Positions 34,406 through 43,930 of a stretch of 64,000 nt of DNA are shown in pieces. This DNA is from Paenibacillaceae bacterium (GTDB lineage: Bacteria; Bacillota; Clostridia; Lachnospirales; Lachnospiraceae). Both the position numbers and the translations under genes were made by a program. The DNA lies in assembly GCA_015057705.1 (NCBI GenBank), contig SVDU01000007.1, positions 124,001 through 188,000 of the forward strand, read 5' to 3'. The notes under the pieces were generated by a model, which did no database searches, was not told where the DNA came from, and saw nothing but the letters and a program-made list of their open reading frames with translations. Position 1 is the stretch's first letter; every line of letters begins with the position of its first letter.

Positions 34406-34903
34406 TTACAGAATAATCTGATAATTTTCTATATCCAGAATTTTTCCAAACTTTTTCCCTACTTCACGTATTGTACCGCAATGAACAAAACCAAGCTGTT
34501 CGTGAAGTTTCATACTTGCATCATTGCCTCCTGTAATTACAGATACAACTGTATGAATATCTTCTCTTTCTCTGGCCATATCAAGAATCGCCACCGCCAG
34601 CTTTCCGGCAATTCCTCTTCTGCGGTAATCCTTATCAACGTATATAGAAAGTTCTACTGTTTCTTTGTATGCTTCTTTTGGACGATAAGCGGAGAGGCTT
34701 GCATAGCCAACTGCTTTCCCATCTTCCTCTGCCACAATCAGGGGGTGATTTTTCACATTATGCTCACGAAACCAGACCATACGTTCCTCCATGGTTTTTG
34801 GAGTAAAATCGAAGGTTGCAAAACCATGTTCTGCCTCATAATTATATATATCCAAGAGCTGTTGCATATCTTTTTCTTCTGCGGTCCTGATATTCATTCC
34901 CAT
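34406..34903 (-). CDS. GNAT acetyltransferase (phosphinothricin acetyltransferase-like)
   Basis: 165 aa. GNAT core with the acetyl-CoA loop DYRRRGIAGKLAVAIL (RRxGxA) and the N-terminal IRTAEEKDMQQLLDIYNYEA; AEEDGKAVGYASLSAYRPKEAY and EQLGFVHCGTIREVGKKFG match the Pat/MnaT group. Such enzymes acetylate amino groups of phosphinothricin or methionine sulfone-type compounds. Substrate unknown here. Confidence 0.88.
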   Translation of the reverse strand: MGMNIRTAEEKDMQQLLDIYNYEAEHGFATFDFTPKTMEERMVWFREHNVKNHPLIVAEEDGKAVGYASLSAYRPKEAYKETVELSIYVDKDYRRRGIAGKLAVAILDMAREREDIHTVVSVITGGNDASMKLHEQLGFVHCGTIREVGKKFGKILDIENYQIIL

Positions 34904-34950
34904 TCCTCCTGAGTTAATCAGTATTATTTATTTTAGTATCATACATCAAA

Positions 34951-35661
34951 CTACTGCCCTCGTCCAATACAAATTGTTAAAATATACACCTTATTAATTC
35001 CCGATTTTTTCAGTACACGGGTACATGCTTCCACGGTACTTCCGGTGGTATAAATATCATCAATTAAAATCACATTTTTAACACCAGGAACTATTTTTCC
35101 GGTCATAAAAGCTTCCTCCAGATTTTTTAAACGTTCTGTGGGATTGAGGGCTTTCTGAGGCATGGTTTTTTTATTTCTTACCAGCATGTCAGGAAATACA
35201 GGAATATTAAGTTTTGCTCCGATTTTTTGTGCAAGAACTTCCGCCTGATTAAATCCTCTCTCTTTTTTTCTCGAAGGATGAACCGGAACGGGAACCAGAC
35301 CGCCGGCCTCCATACGTCTTATCATCTTCTCATAACGCAGACTTATGGCATCTCCGTAAAAATCCAGATACTCCCGTTTGTTTTTATATTTTATTTTTGC
35401 CATTGAGGTTTTTGCGTGCTCGTCATAATTAATCAGAGCCCTGCCATACTCAAAAGTTCTTTTGTGCTTCACGCAGTCAAAACAGTATTCCATTTCACTG
35501 CTAAAAAGTTCTTTTCCGCATTTTTTGCATACAGGATCCTTTACAAAGGAAAGCACTCTGACACAATCAGGGCAGATCAGCCTGCCTTTTGGCATGACAA
35601 TTCCGTCACAGACCGGGCATCTTCTTGGAAATAAGAGGTCGATAAAAAAAGAGGATTGCAT
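34951..35661 (-). CDS. comFC: ComF family protein (amidophosphoribosyltransferase-like)
   Basis: 236 aa. N-terminal zinc-type cysteines (CPVCDG, CPDC, CKKCGKE, CFDC within the first ~65 residues) and a phosphoribosyltransferase motif NVILIDDIYTTGSTVEAC near 205-222. ComFC-type proteins take part in DNA uptake/recombination in competent bacteria. It is followed by a gap of 66 bases from recD2, and both concern DNA processing. Confidence 0.92.
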   Translation of the reverse strand: MQSSFFIDLLFPRRCPVCDGIVMPKGRLICPDCVRVLSFVKDPVCKKCGKELFSSEMEYCFDCVKHKRTFEYGRALINYDEHAKTSMAKIKYKNKREYLDFYGDAISLRYEKMIRRMEAGGLVPVPVHPSRKKERGFNQAEVLAQKIGAKLNIPVFPDMLVRNKKTMPQKALNPTERLKNLEEAFMTGKIVPGVKNVILIDDIYTTGSTVEACTRVLKKSGINKVYILTICIGRGQ

Positions 35662-35727
35662 AAGGACTGATTCTCCTTTTAAGAATGGAAAGACGGGCAG
35701 ACATAGATCCTTGTCTGCCCAAAGAAT

Positions 35728-37953
35728 TTAAGGCAGCTTATATATTTCGCAGATACGATCTTTCAGACCGGAATATCTGCGCTGTTCCATTTCATTATTT
35801 ACCATATCCTGAAACGTACCTGGCAGACCAACCAGACAGACACAGGTCTTTGCACGGGTAACCGCTGTATAAATTAAGTTTCTCGTCATCAGCATTCTTG
35901 GTCCGGGAAAAACAGGGATTACCACTGCCGGATACTCACTTCCCTGAGATTTATGAATGGTTATGGCATAAGCAAGTTCTAATTCTTCTAACTGCTTATA
36001 GCTGTATTCCACCAGCCGTCCCTCGTCAAATTCCACAGTCACAAGTTCGGCAAAGGAATTCATCTCACGAATAACCCCTATATCTCCGTTATATATTCCG
36101 GTTCCCTTTTCCACTGGAATCCCATACTTGTTTCTGACTTCCCATTCCATATTATAGTTGTTCTTAATCTGCATCACTTTATCGCCGGTCCGGTAAATCA
36201 CGCCTGCGGATTCCCGTTCCTGTTTTGTCTCGGAAGGGGGATTTAAATATTCCTGAAGAATGGTATTGAGCCGCTCCACTCCCATGGCACCTTTTCTCAT
36301 AGGTGTCATAATCTGAATATCAAAGGGATCTGCCTGTACATAGGAAGGAAGTTTACTTTGTACCAGTGTAATCATGGCATTGATGATGGTATTCGGTTCT
36401 TCCCTTTTAATAAATAAGAAGTCATTACTCTTTTTCCCAAGAGGAACCGTTTCTCCCCGGTTAATCATATGAGCATTCACAACAATATCACTCTGGTTCG
36501 CCTGACGGAAAATCTTTGTCAGCATTACCACATTAAAACTTTGGGATTCAATTAAATCCCGCAGCACATTCCCAGGTCCAACGCTGGGAAGCTGGTCCAC
36601 ATCTCCCACCAGTATAAGCCTGGTTCCGGGGTTTATTGCTTTTAAAAGAGACTGCATCAAATGAATATCCACCATGGATGTCTCATCGATGATCACAGCA
36701 TCGGCATCCAAAGGATTCTCTTCATTCCGTTCAAAATGCATGGATACGGAACGCTCGTCTCCCGGAACACCGGACAGCTCTAACAGCCGGTGTATGGTCC
36801 GTGCCTCATAACCGGTGGCTTCTGTCATACGCTTTGCAGCCCTGCCCGTAGGAGCTGCCAGCAATATCTCCATCTCCTCGCTTTCAAAAAAACGGATAAT
36901 GGTATTAATGGTAGTGGTTTTTCCGGTTCCAGGTCCTCCCGTAATAATTAAAAGGCCGCTGTTTACCGCTTCTACTACCGCCATTACCTGCTTTTCATCC
37001 AGCTCAATCTGCTCTTTTTCCTGAATCTTAATAAGCCTGGTTCTGATCTCATCCTCAGGCATGGTTCCTCTTATATTTAAATCGTGAAGCATCTTAGCCA
37101 CATTCAGTTCCATGTAGTAATACTGGGAGGCATAGACAGTCCGCTTTCCATCCGTCTCTCTGATCACGAGGCGTTTGTCCAGCTGCATGTCCATCAGATG
37201 CTTTTCTATGGATGACTGCTCTACTTTCAGCAGTTCTGAGGCAGACGAAAGAAGCTCCTCTTCCGGCAGATAAGTATGACCGTTTGAAGTCGCCTGCAAA
37301 AGGGTATACAACACTCCGCATTTAATCCGGAAATCTGAATCTGTAAAAATACCTGCTTTTCTGGCAATCTCATCCGCCATCTTAAATCCCACGCCGGATA
37401 TATCATCTGCCATCTGATAAGGATTTTCCTTCACAATGCTGTAAAGCCTGGGGCCATATTCCTGATAGATCTTCACTGCAAGATTCATAGAAATGCCATA
37501 TTCCTGAAGAAACATCATAGCCTGGCGCATCTCTTTCTTTTGTTCCACCTGATTGGAAATAGACATGGCAAGCTTTTCGCTGACGCCCTTTACTTCGGAA
37601 AGGCGTTCAGGCTCTTCTTCCATGATCCGGAAGGTATCGGCTTTAAACCGGCGCACAATTCTGGCTGCCAGCGCGGCACCCACACCCTTAATCGCTCCGG
37701 AACCTAAGTAACGTTCCATGGCAGCAGTATCCTCAGGAGCTTTAATTTCATAGCTTTCCACAGACAACTGCTCCCCATAAACCGGGTGTTCCGTTAATAT
37801 TCCAACCGCTTCAATCCGTTCCCCTTCACTGATATAATGAAAATTGCCTACCAGCGTATACTCCTCACCGTCTTCTGAAAGGCTCAGCACTGTATAACCG
37901 TTGTCTTCGTTCCTGTATTTAATTTTTTCTACAAATCCGCAGACTGTCGCCAT
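35728..37953 (-). CDS. recD2: RecD2-type ATP-dependent DNA helicase
   Basis: 741 aa from MATVCGFVEKIKYRNEDNG, supported by GGAGG before 37953. N-terminal OB-like and helix-hairpin-helix region, then superfamily 1B helicase motifs: Walker A ITGGPGTGKTTTINTI (~340), VIIDETSMVDIHLM (motif II), LILVGDVDQLPSVGPG (motif III), YAITIHKSQGSEYPAVV and LIYTAVTRAKTCVCL (motif VI). A 5'-3' helicase found in bacteria without RecBC, with roles in repair and fork stability. Confidence 0.96.
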   Translation of the reverse strand: MATVCGFVEKIKYRNEDNGYTVLSLSEDGEEYTLVGNFHYISEGERIEAVGILTEHPVYGEQLSVESYEIKAPEDTAAMERYLGSGAIKGVGAALAARIVRRFKADTFRIMEEEPERLSEVKGVSEKLAMSISNQVEQKKEMRQAMMFLQEYGISMNLAVKIYQEYGPRLYSIVKENPYQMADDISGVGFKMADEIARKAGIFTDSDFRIKCGVLYTLLQATSNGHTYLPEEELLSSASELLKVEQSSIEKHLMDMQLDKRLVIRETDGKRTVYASQYYYMELNVAKMLHDLNIRGTMPEDEIRTRLIKIQEKEQIELDEKQVMAVVEAVNSGLLIITGGPGTGKTTTINTIIRFFESEEMEILLAAPTGRAAKRMTEATGYEARTIHRLLELSGVPGDERSVSMHFERNEENPLDADAVIIDETSMVDIHLMQSLLKAINPGTRLILVGDVDQLPSVGPGNVLRDLIESQSFNVVMLTKIFRQANQSDIVVNAHMINRGETVPLGKKSNDFLFIKREEPNTIINAMITLVQSKLPSYVQADPFDIQIMTPMRKGAMGVERLNTILQEYLNPPSETKQERESAGVIYRTGDKVMQIKNNYNMEWEVRNKYGIPVEKGTGIYNGDIGVIREMNSFAELVTVEFDEGRLVEYSYKQLEELELAYAITIHKSQGSEYPAVVIPVFPGPRMLMTRNLIYTAVTRAKTCVCLVGLPGTFQDMVNNEMEQRRYSGLKDRICEIYKLP

Positions 37954-38035
37954 GTTTCCTCCGTAAATGGTAAGAGACTGCCGCAAAAGGAACCCTGCCG
38001 GAATCAATGGATACCGCCAGGGCTGTTAAGAGCAG

Positions 38036-39040
38036 TTAAAATTCTGTTTTATTGTTTCCGCCATGCATAAATTCAATAAATTTACCGGTTCCAATAGCAA
38101 CTGCAGTCAGCGGATCCTCTGCAATCATAGTTGTAATGCCTGTCTTCTCTTCGATCAGTGCATCTAATCCGCTTAATAAAGAACCGCCTCCTGTTAAAAC
38201 AATTCCTCTGTCAAAAATATCGGCAGCCAGCTCTGGCGGGGTTCTCTCCAGAACATTATGAACGGCGTCTACGATCTGCATCGCCGGCTCTTTTAACGCA
38301 TCAAGAGTCTCGTCCGAAGTTACTACAATGGTTTTTGGAAGACCTGTTACCAAGTTTCTTCCTCTTACTTCCATTGTTAAAACTTCTGGTCTGCGGTAAG
38401 CAGCACCGATGTTGATCTTAATCTCTTCTGCTGTTCTCTCACCAATTAAAAGGTTGTGCTTCTTACGCATATAGCGGACAAGAGCCTCATCAAAATCATC
38501 ACCAGCCACTTTAATGGAAGTGCTGACAACTGTACCGCCTAATGAAATCACTGCGATATCGGAAGTACCGCCACCAATATCAACGATCATATTGCCGCAT
38601 GCCTTGGAAATATCAATTCCAGCTCCAATCGCTGCTGCAACCGGCTCTTCAATAATCGCAACTTCTCTGGCTCCTGCCTGATAAGTTGCATCTTCAACTG
38701 CTTTCTTTTCAACTTCAGTGGCACCGCTTGGGATGCAGACACTGATTCTTGGCTTTCTTAATGTTTTCTTTCCTACTGCTTTGTTGATAAAATACTTCAG
38801 CATCTTTTCTGTTACTGTGTAATCAGAAATAACACCCTGGCGCAAAGGTCTGACTGCTACAATATTACCGGGTGTTCTTCCGATCATCAGCCTTGCTTCT
38901 TCTCCGATTGCCTTTATTTTATTGGTATCACGGTCTATGGCCACAACTGACGGCTCTTTTAAAACCACACCTTTTCCTTTAATATAAACCAGTATGCTTG
39001 CTGTACCTAAATCAATTCCAATGTCATTAGACATCATCAT
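38036..39040 (-). CDS. mreB: Rod-shape determining actin-like protein MreB/Mbl
   Basis: 334 aa, start MMMSNDIGIDLGTASILVY with AGGAGG nine bases upstream. Actin-fold motifs: GIDLGTAS (phosphate 1), GNMIVDIGGGTSDIAVISLGG (phosphate 2) and ADIFDRGIVLTGGGSLLSG (adenosine). Polymerises at the membrane to guide side-wall synthesis. mreC and mreD are not adjacent, so this may be the Mbl-type paralogue. Confidence 0.95.
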   Translation of the reverse strand: MMMSNDIGIDLGTASILVYIKGKGVVLKEPSVVAIDRDTNKIKAIGEEARLMIGRTPGNIVAVRPLRQGVISDYTVTEKMLKYFINKAVGKKTLRKPRISVCIPSGATEVEKKAVEDATYQAGAREVAIIEEPVAAAIGAGIDISKACGNMIVDIGGGTSDIAVISLGGTVVSTSIKVAGDDFDEALVRYMRKKHNLLIGERTAEEIKINIGAAYRRPEVLTMEVRGRNLVTGLPKTIVVTSDETLDALKEPAMQIVDAVHNVLERTPPELAADIFDRGIVLTGGGSLLSGLDALIEEKTGITTMIAEDPLTAVAIGTGKFIEFMHGGNNKTEF

Positions 39041-39220
39041 AATAATCTTCCTCCTGTTCGCTGTATCCTGTTCCCAGGGTTTCCTTTATCTTCAAATTTA
39101 TGTTAATTGGTAAATGAAGTCGCATTTTCTATCTTATTATATACAATAACATTACGTTTTGAAAGGGTTTTTTTAATTTTTATTTTGTTTATGTTTTTTT
39201 AATGTACAGGACACATTTTC

Positions 39221-39249
39221 TTCACATTTATATCATATACTGATAATAC
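39221..39249 (+). promoter_or_regulatory. Predicted promoter of a candidate small RNA
   Basis: TTCACA (39221-39226), 17-base spacer, TAATAC (39244-39249); an overlapping TATACT at 39236 is an alternative -10. It points into a structured intergenic stretch on the plus strand. Confidence 0.45.
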
Positions 39250-39400
39250 GTTATCCGAAAGGATGACGGGCCTTTTGTTTCAAGTAACTTACTTGAAATC
39301 ACAAAGCTTTTTCATACTCATACCGGACGGTGCAAACCGTCCGGCCCCCCTAAAAGATTAATCAGTCTGTTTCCCAATTGCGGAAGCGGATTTTTTTTAT
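39250..39400 (+). ncRNA. Candidate structured small RNA between mreB and the ABC-F gene
   Basis: ATCC-GAAA-GGAT hairpin (39253-39264); GGGCC (39268-39272) can pair with GGCCC (39343-39347), enclosing TTTCAAGTA/TACTTGAAA (39278-39298) and CCGGACGGT-GCAA-ACCGTCCGG (39323-39344). It ends with a GTTTCC/GGAAGC stem and eight Ts (39391-39398). The two hairpins have GNRA loops only on the plus strand. It does not match a riboswitch class I can name, and the downstream gene is antisense, so a trans-acting RNA is likelier than a leader. Confidence 0.5.
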
Positions 39401-39402
39401 TC

Positions 39403-39449
39403 AAAAGACGGGATTTGATTCTTTTACAAGAAATCAAATCCCGTCTTTT
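39403..39449 (-). terminator. Terminator of the ABC-F gene
   Basis: AAAAGACGGGATTTGATT (39403-39420) is perfectly complementary to 39432-39449, with T-runs on both sides. It lies eight bases after the ABC-F stop. Confidence 0.85.
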
Positions 39450-39456
39450 TGTATTA

Positions 39457-41016
39457 TCAGGATAACTTTAATGCCCACTCCCGACAGTCAATTACTTTCG
39501 TTGCAACTCCCTCATAAAACTCTGGTTCATGGCAGATCAAAAGGATACTTCCCTTATATTCAATCAGCGCTCTTTTTAGCTCTTCTTTGGCTTCCACATC
39601 AAGGTGGTTGGTCGGCTCATCCAGCAAAAGAACATTGGTCTCTCTGTTTAACAGCTTACACAAGCGGACCTTTGCCTGTTCGCCTCCGCTGAGTACCCGC
39701 ACCTGGCTTTCAATATGGTTGGTGGTAAGTCCGCATTTGGCAAGAGCGGAACGAACCTGATACTGGGTATAGGAAGGAAACTCTTTCCAGATCTCTTCAA
39801 TGCAGGTAGTGGTATTTCCAGGAGCCATCTCCTGCTCAAAATAACCAATGGACAGATAATCTCCCAGTTCCACGTTTCCTTTTAAAGAAGGTGTCAGTCC
39901 CAGAATGCTTTTTAATAAAGTAGTCTTTCCAATGCCGTTGGCTCCTGATAAAACTACCTTTTCTCCTCTTTCCATAATCAGATTCAGTGGTTTTGATAAT
40001 GGTTCCTCGTATCCAATCACCAGTTCCTTTGTCTCAAATATCAGCTTTCCTGCAGTACGGGCTTCCATAAAATGAAACTCAGGTTTTGGCTTATCTTTTG
40101 AAAGCTCAATTACATCCATTTTATCCAGCTTTTTCTGTCTGGACATGGCCATATTTCTGGTGGAAACCCGGGCTTTATTGCGCGCCACAAAATCCTCCAG
40201 CTCTGCGATTTCCTGCTGCTGCCTCTTATAAGCTGATTCCAGCTGAGCCCGCTTTACAGCATAAACTTCCTGGAACTTGTCATAATCACCTACATAACGG
40301 TCTAATGCCTGATTTTCCATATGATAGATAATATTTACCACGCTGTTTAAAAACGGAATATCGTGGGATATCAGAATGAATGCATTTTCATACTCAAGAA
40401 GATAACGTTTCAGCCATTCAATATGCTGTACATCCAGGTAATTGGTAGGCTCGTCCAAAAGAAGGATATCCGGCTTCTCTAACAATAGCTTTCCCAAAAG
40501 AACCTTGGTTCTCTGGCCTCCGCTCAGTTCCGTAACATCCTTATCAATTCCCATATCACTTAATCCCAATGCTCTGGCCACTTCTTCCACTTTGGAATCA
40601 ATGATATAAAAATCATGTGCCATTAATAAATCCTGAATGGTACCAAGCTCTTCCATCATGGAATTCATGGTCTCTTCGTCTGCCTCTCCCATACGGTCGC
40701 AGATCTCATTCATCTGTTCTTCCATCTGAAACAAAAAAGCAAATGCGCTTTTTAATACGTCGCGGATGGTCATCCCTTTTTCCAATACGGTATGCTGGTC
40801 TAAATAGCCCACACGGACTCTCTTTGCCCACTCAACTTTTCCTTCATCCGGCTGTAGCTTCGCCGTTATGATATTCATAAATGTGGATTTACCTTCTCCA
40901 TTGGCTCCGATCAGGCCGATGTGCTCTCCTTTTAATAACCGGAATGACACGTCCTGAAAGATGGCGCGGTCTCCAAATCCATGGGTCAAATGTTCTACGT
41001 TTAATATACTCATCAA
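39457..41016 (-). CDS. ABC-F family ATPase (translation factor type)
   Basis: 519 aa, two ABC domains and no membrane segments. First: GANGEGKSTFMNI, LSGGQRTKVLLGKLLL, ILLLDEPTNYLD. The interdomain linker (~240-320) is helical and charged. Second: GANGIGKTTLLKS, LSGGEQAKVRLCKLL, VLLLDEPTNHLD. The family acts on the ribosomal E-site; some members give antibiotic protection. This one most resembles the YkpA/YbiT housekeeping group, but the subgroup is not certain from sequence reading alone. Confidence 0.92.
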   Translation of the reverse strand: MMSILNVEHLTHGFGDRAIFQDVSFRLLKGEHIGLIGANGEGKSTFMNIITAKLQPDEGKVEWAKRVRVGYLDQHTVLEKGMTIRDVLKSAFAFLFQMEEQMNEICDRMGEADEETMNSMMEELGTIQDLLMAHDFYIIDSKVEEVARALGLSDMGIDKDVTELSGGQRTKVLLGKLLLEKPDILLLDEPTNYLDVQHIEWLKRYLLEYENAFILISHDIPFLNSVVNIIYHMENQALDRYVGDYDKFQEVYAVKRAQLESAYKRQQQEIAELEDFVARNKARVSTRNMAMSRQKKLDKMDVIELSKDKPKPEFHFMEARTAGKLIFETKELVIGYEEPLSKPLNLIMERGEKVVLSGANGIGKTTLLKSILGLTPSLKGNVELGDYLSIGYFEQEMAPGNTTTCIEEIWKEFPSYTQYQVRSALAKCGLTTNHIESQVRVLSGGEQAKVRLCKLLNRETNVLLLDEPTNHLDVEAKEELKRALIEYKGSILLICHEPEFYEGVATKVIDCREWALKLS

Positions 41017-41185
41017 AAAACTCCTTCATAAGTGCAATTCCACTAACCGAAACATCATAATTCTACATGAACCGAGCAATTAAGGCAAGCATATTTTACC
41101 TTACTCCTGCGCATTTTGGTTGCAAAAGCGCCCAAAACCGTATATGATAGATCCAACATCAATACATGAAGAAAGGAATCTAAGC

Positions 41186-42070
41186 ATGTACGTATATACA
41201 TGGTATCAGTGGCTGCTGTTTTTTTTCATTTACTGCTTTATCGGCTGGGTAATCGAATCGACTTATGTTTCCGTAAAGAGCTTTCATTTCGTAAACCGTG
41301 GATTTTTAAGACTTCCCTTACTCCCTCTCTATGGCAGCGGCGCAATCCTTATGCTTTTTCTGTCTCTTCCTGTGAAAGGTAACCTGCTTCTCGTTTTTCT
41401 CTTTGGTATGGTCGGTGCTTCTGTTCTTGAGTACTTAACCGGTTATATCATGGAACGATTATTTAAAATGAAATACTGGGATTACAGTAATAACCCTTTT
41501 AATTTAAACGGATATGTCTGTTTGGGCACTTCCATCGCCTGGGGCTTTCTCACCATTCTTCTTACAGAAGTGGTACACCGTCCTTTAGAATGGCTGGTAT
41601 TTCGCCTGAGTGCAACGACATGCATCTTCCTGGTAACTGGGATTGGCATCCTATTTGTCTATGATACCGTTCAATCCACCAAGGCAGCTCTTGATCTGGG
41701 CAAGGTATTGGAATCCTTAACTAAAATCAGAGCGGAACTGGAAGAGGTTCAGGTTCAGATGTCACTGTTAAAAGCAGAGACTGCCCAGAAAGTTTCCGAG
41801 TTAAAATCGGAGACGATGCAAAAGGCGGCTTTTGTAAAAGAAGAAACCATGGTAAAGCTTACTTCTCTTAAAACAGAAACCACCAATGTGATCAGGGAAT
41901 CCACATTAGCAGAGCGGCTTCAGGCCCTGACTGAAACAAGGGAAAAATTAACCAGCCGGCTTACATTTTACCCGAAAGGTCTTCTCAGACGAAATCCTTC
42001 TGCTTCATCCCGTATGTTTGGGGAAGCACTTCGAGAATTAAAGGAATATTCAAAAAGATTCAAAAAATAG
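41186..42070 (+). CDS. ABC-transporter-permease-like membrane protein of the CmpB family, with a coiled-coil tail
   Basis: 294 aa from MYVYTWYQWLLFFFIYCFIG; AAAGGA precedes 41186. Five to six membrane segments in the first ~180 residues (including GWVIESTYVSVKSFHFVNRGF and GASVLEYLTGYIMERLF, typical of the family PF06541), then a charged coiled coil (~190-260) with repeated LKxET units (LLKAETAQ, ELKSETMQ, SLKTETTN). The family name is a database label; transport has not been shown. Monocistronic. Confidence 0.82.
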   Translation: MYVYTWYQWLLFFFIYCFIGWVIESTYVSVKSFHFVNRGFLRLPLLPLYGSGAILMLFLSLPVKGNLLLVFLFGMVGASVLEYLTGYIMERLFKMKYWDYSNNPFNLNGYVCLGTSIAWGFLTILLTEVVHRPLEWLVFRLSATTCIFLVTGIGILFVYDTVQSTKAALDLGKVLESLTKIRAELEEVQVQMSLLKAETAQKVSELKSETMQKAAFVKEETMVKLTSLKTETTNVIRESTLAERLQALTETREKLTSRLTFYPKGLLRRNPSASSRMFGEALRELKEYSKRFKK

Positions 42071-42071
42071 C

Positions 42072-42110
42072 AAAAAAGAAGGATATTCTCAATGGATATC
42101 CTTCTTTTTT
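42072..42110. terminator. Bidirectional terminator
   Basis: AAAAAAGAAGGATAT (42072-42086) pairs perfectly with 42096-42110. It separates the convergent CmpB-like gene and the phosphohexomutase gene. Confidence 0.85.
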
Positions 42111-42114
42111 GTAT

Positions 42115-43851
42115 TTATATCATCTGATCTACCATTTCCATAAGAGCTTTACCCAGTTTCGCAGATCTCTCTTCTGCATCTTCCATGGAACTTCCCTTAA
42201 TCCCATAATAGAACTTAATTTTAGGCTCTGTTCCGGAAGGTCTGACGCATAACCACGCATCCTCCTCCAGTTCATAATAAAGCACATCAGAAGACGGCAG
42301 GCCAGTGGGGCCAACAGTTCCCGTATCCATATTCTTTACCGTATCTGCCTTATAATCCCTTGCTGAAAGAACTTTATATCCACCAAACACCGCTGGCGTA
42401 TTACTTCTCATGGCTTCCATAATTGCACGGATCTTTGCCTGACCCTCAATGCCTTTTAATCCGATTGAATTAACCGCATCTTTATAGTATCCATATTTCT
42501 CATACATTGCAATCATGGCATCCCAGAGACTCATGCCTTTTGTCTTATAATAAGCGGCAGCCTCACAGAGAGCGGCCGTTGCAGAGATTGCATCTTTATC
42601 CCGGGCATAGGTGCCGATCAGACATCCATAGCTTTCTTCCAGACCAAACAGGTAGGTACCATAACCGGTAGCCTCTTCTTTTAAAATCTGCTGCCCGATA
42701 TACTTAAATCCAGTGAGCACTTCAATGAGTTCACATCCATAAGACTTCGCCACTGCATCTACCAGATTGGTGGTTACGATGGACTTAACCACCTGTCCGT
42801 CAGACGGTATGTCACCACGTTCCTGTCTCTGGCTTAATACATATTCGCAGAGCAGGGAACCGGACATGTTGCCGGTGAGAGGAATATACTCTCCGGATTT
42901 ATAATCCTTAACATAAACACCCAGACGGTCTGCATCGGGATCTGTGGCTAAAACCAGGTCTGCATCCTTTTCTTTTGCCAGGGAAAGCCCCAGCTGGAAA
43001 GCTTCCTCCGCCTCTGGATTGGGATAGCTGACTGTAGGAAAATCTCCATCTGGCAGTTCCTGCTCCGGAACCACGTATACCTGGGTAAATCCAAGTTCTT
43101 TTAACACTCTTCTTGCAGGAATATTGCCTGTACCATGGAGAGGGGTATAAACGATGGAAAGTTCATCCTTCATCTCATTAATTGCAGACTGATTCATAAC
43201 CTGAGCCTTAACCTGAGCAATGTATGCATCATCTACAGCTGCTCCGATTATTTCATATTTATCTGCAGCAACAGCTTCTTGTCTTGTTGTGGTCTTAACG
43301 GTAGAAATATCAGTGATTGCTAAAACCTCAGCAGTAACTCCCTGATCATGAGGAGGTGTAAACTGTGCACCATCCTCCCAATAAACCTTATATCCGTTAT
43401 ATTCCGGAGGATTGTGGCTGGCGGTTATATTAAGACCTGCGATACAGCCCAGTTTTCTCACAGCAAACGAAAGCTCCGGAGTAGGGCGCAGAGATTCAAA
43501 CTTATATGCTTTGATACCATTGGCAGCAAGTGTGAGTGCAGCCTCCTCTGCGAATTCCGGAGACATATGTCTGGAGTCATATGCTATGGCTACGCCTTTA
43601 TGGGCTCCGCCCTGTTTTATGATATAATTTGCAAGACCCTGGGTGGCTTTTCTGACCACATAAATGTTCATGCGGTTAATGCCTGCTCCGATCACGCCTC
43701 TTAAACCGGCGGTACCGAATTCCAGATCCTGGTAGAAACGCTCTTTGATTTCATTGTCATCATCTTTAATTCTTTGAAGTTCATCTTTCGTCGCCTCATC
43801 AAAGTATGGATTTGACAGCCATTCTTCATAGATGCTTCTGTAATCTTTCAT
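42115..43851 (-). CDS. Phosphoglucomutase / phosphomannomutase
   Basis: 578 aa from MKDYRSIYEEWLSNPYFDEA, with GGGAG upstream. Active-site Ser loop NITASHNPPEYNGYKVYW (~140), metal loop ATDPDADRLGVYVKDY, sugar loop GLEESYGCL and phosphate loop RPSGTEPKIKFYYG. The length and sequence fit the PgcA-type alpha-phosphoglucomutase of Firmicutes. It supplies glucose-1-phosphate for polymers, including the dTDP-rhamnose made by rfbA. Confidence 0.94.
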   Translation of the reverse strand: MKDYRSIYEEWLSNPYFDEATKDELQRIKDDDNEIKERFYQDLEFGTAGLRGVIGAGINRMNIYVVRKATQGLANYIIKQGGAHKGVAIAYDSRHMSPEFAEEAALTLAANGIKAYKFESLRPTPELSFAVRKLGCIAGLNITASHNPPEYNGYKVYWEDGAQFTPPHDQGVTAEVLAITDISTVKTTTRQEAVAADKYEIIGAAVDDAYIAQVKAQVMNQSAINEMKDELSIVYTPLHGTGNIPARRVLKELGFTQVYVVPEQELPDGDFPTVSYPNPEAEEAFQLGLSLAKEKDADLVLATDPDADRLGVYVKDYKSGEYIPLTGNMSGSLLCEYVLSQRQERGDIPSDGQVVKSIVTTNLVDAVAKSYGCELIEVLTGFKYIGQQILKEEATGYGTYLFGLEESYGCLIGTYARDKDAISATAALCEAAAYYKTKGMSLWDAMIAMYEKYGYYKDAVNSIGLKGIEGQAKIRAIMEAMRSNTPAVFGGYKVLSARDYKADTVKNMDTGTVGPTGLPSSDVLYYELEEDAWLCVRPSGTEPKIKFYYGIKGSSMEDAEERSAKLGKALMEMVDQMI

Positions 43852-43930
43852 AAGCAAAATGCTCCCTTCTCTCCACTTCATATTATGGTTATTATAAATC
43901 ATAACATGTCAAAAGGAAAGCAGATTCCCA

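Noticed and set aside
39250-39400. c-di-GMP or other known riboswitch
   Set aside because: A GAAA-capped stem and a GCAA loop are suggestive, but the conserved core sequences are absent and the downstream gene is on the opposite strand.
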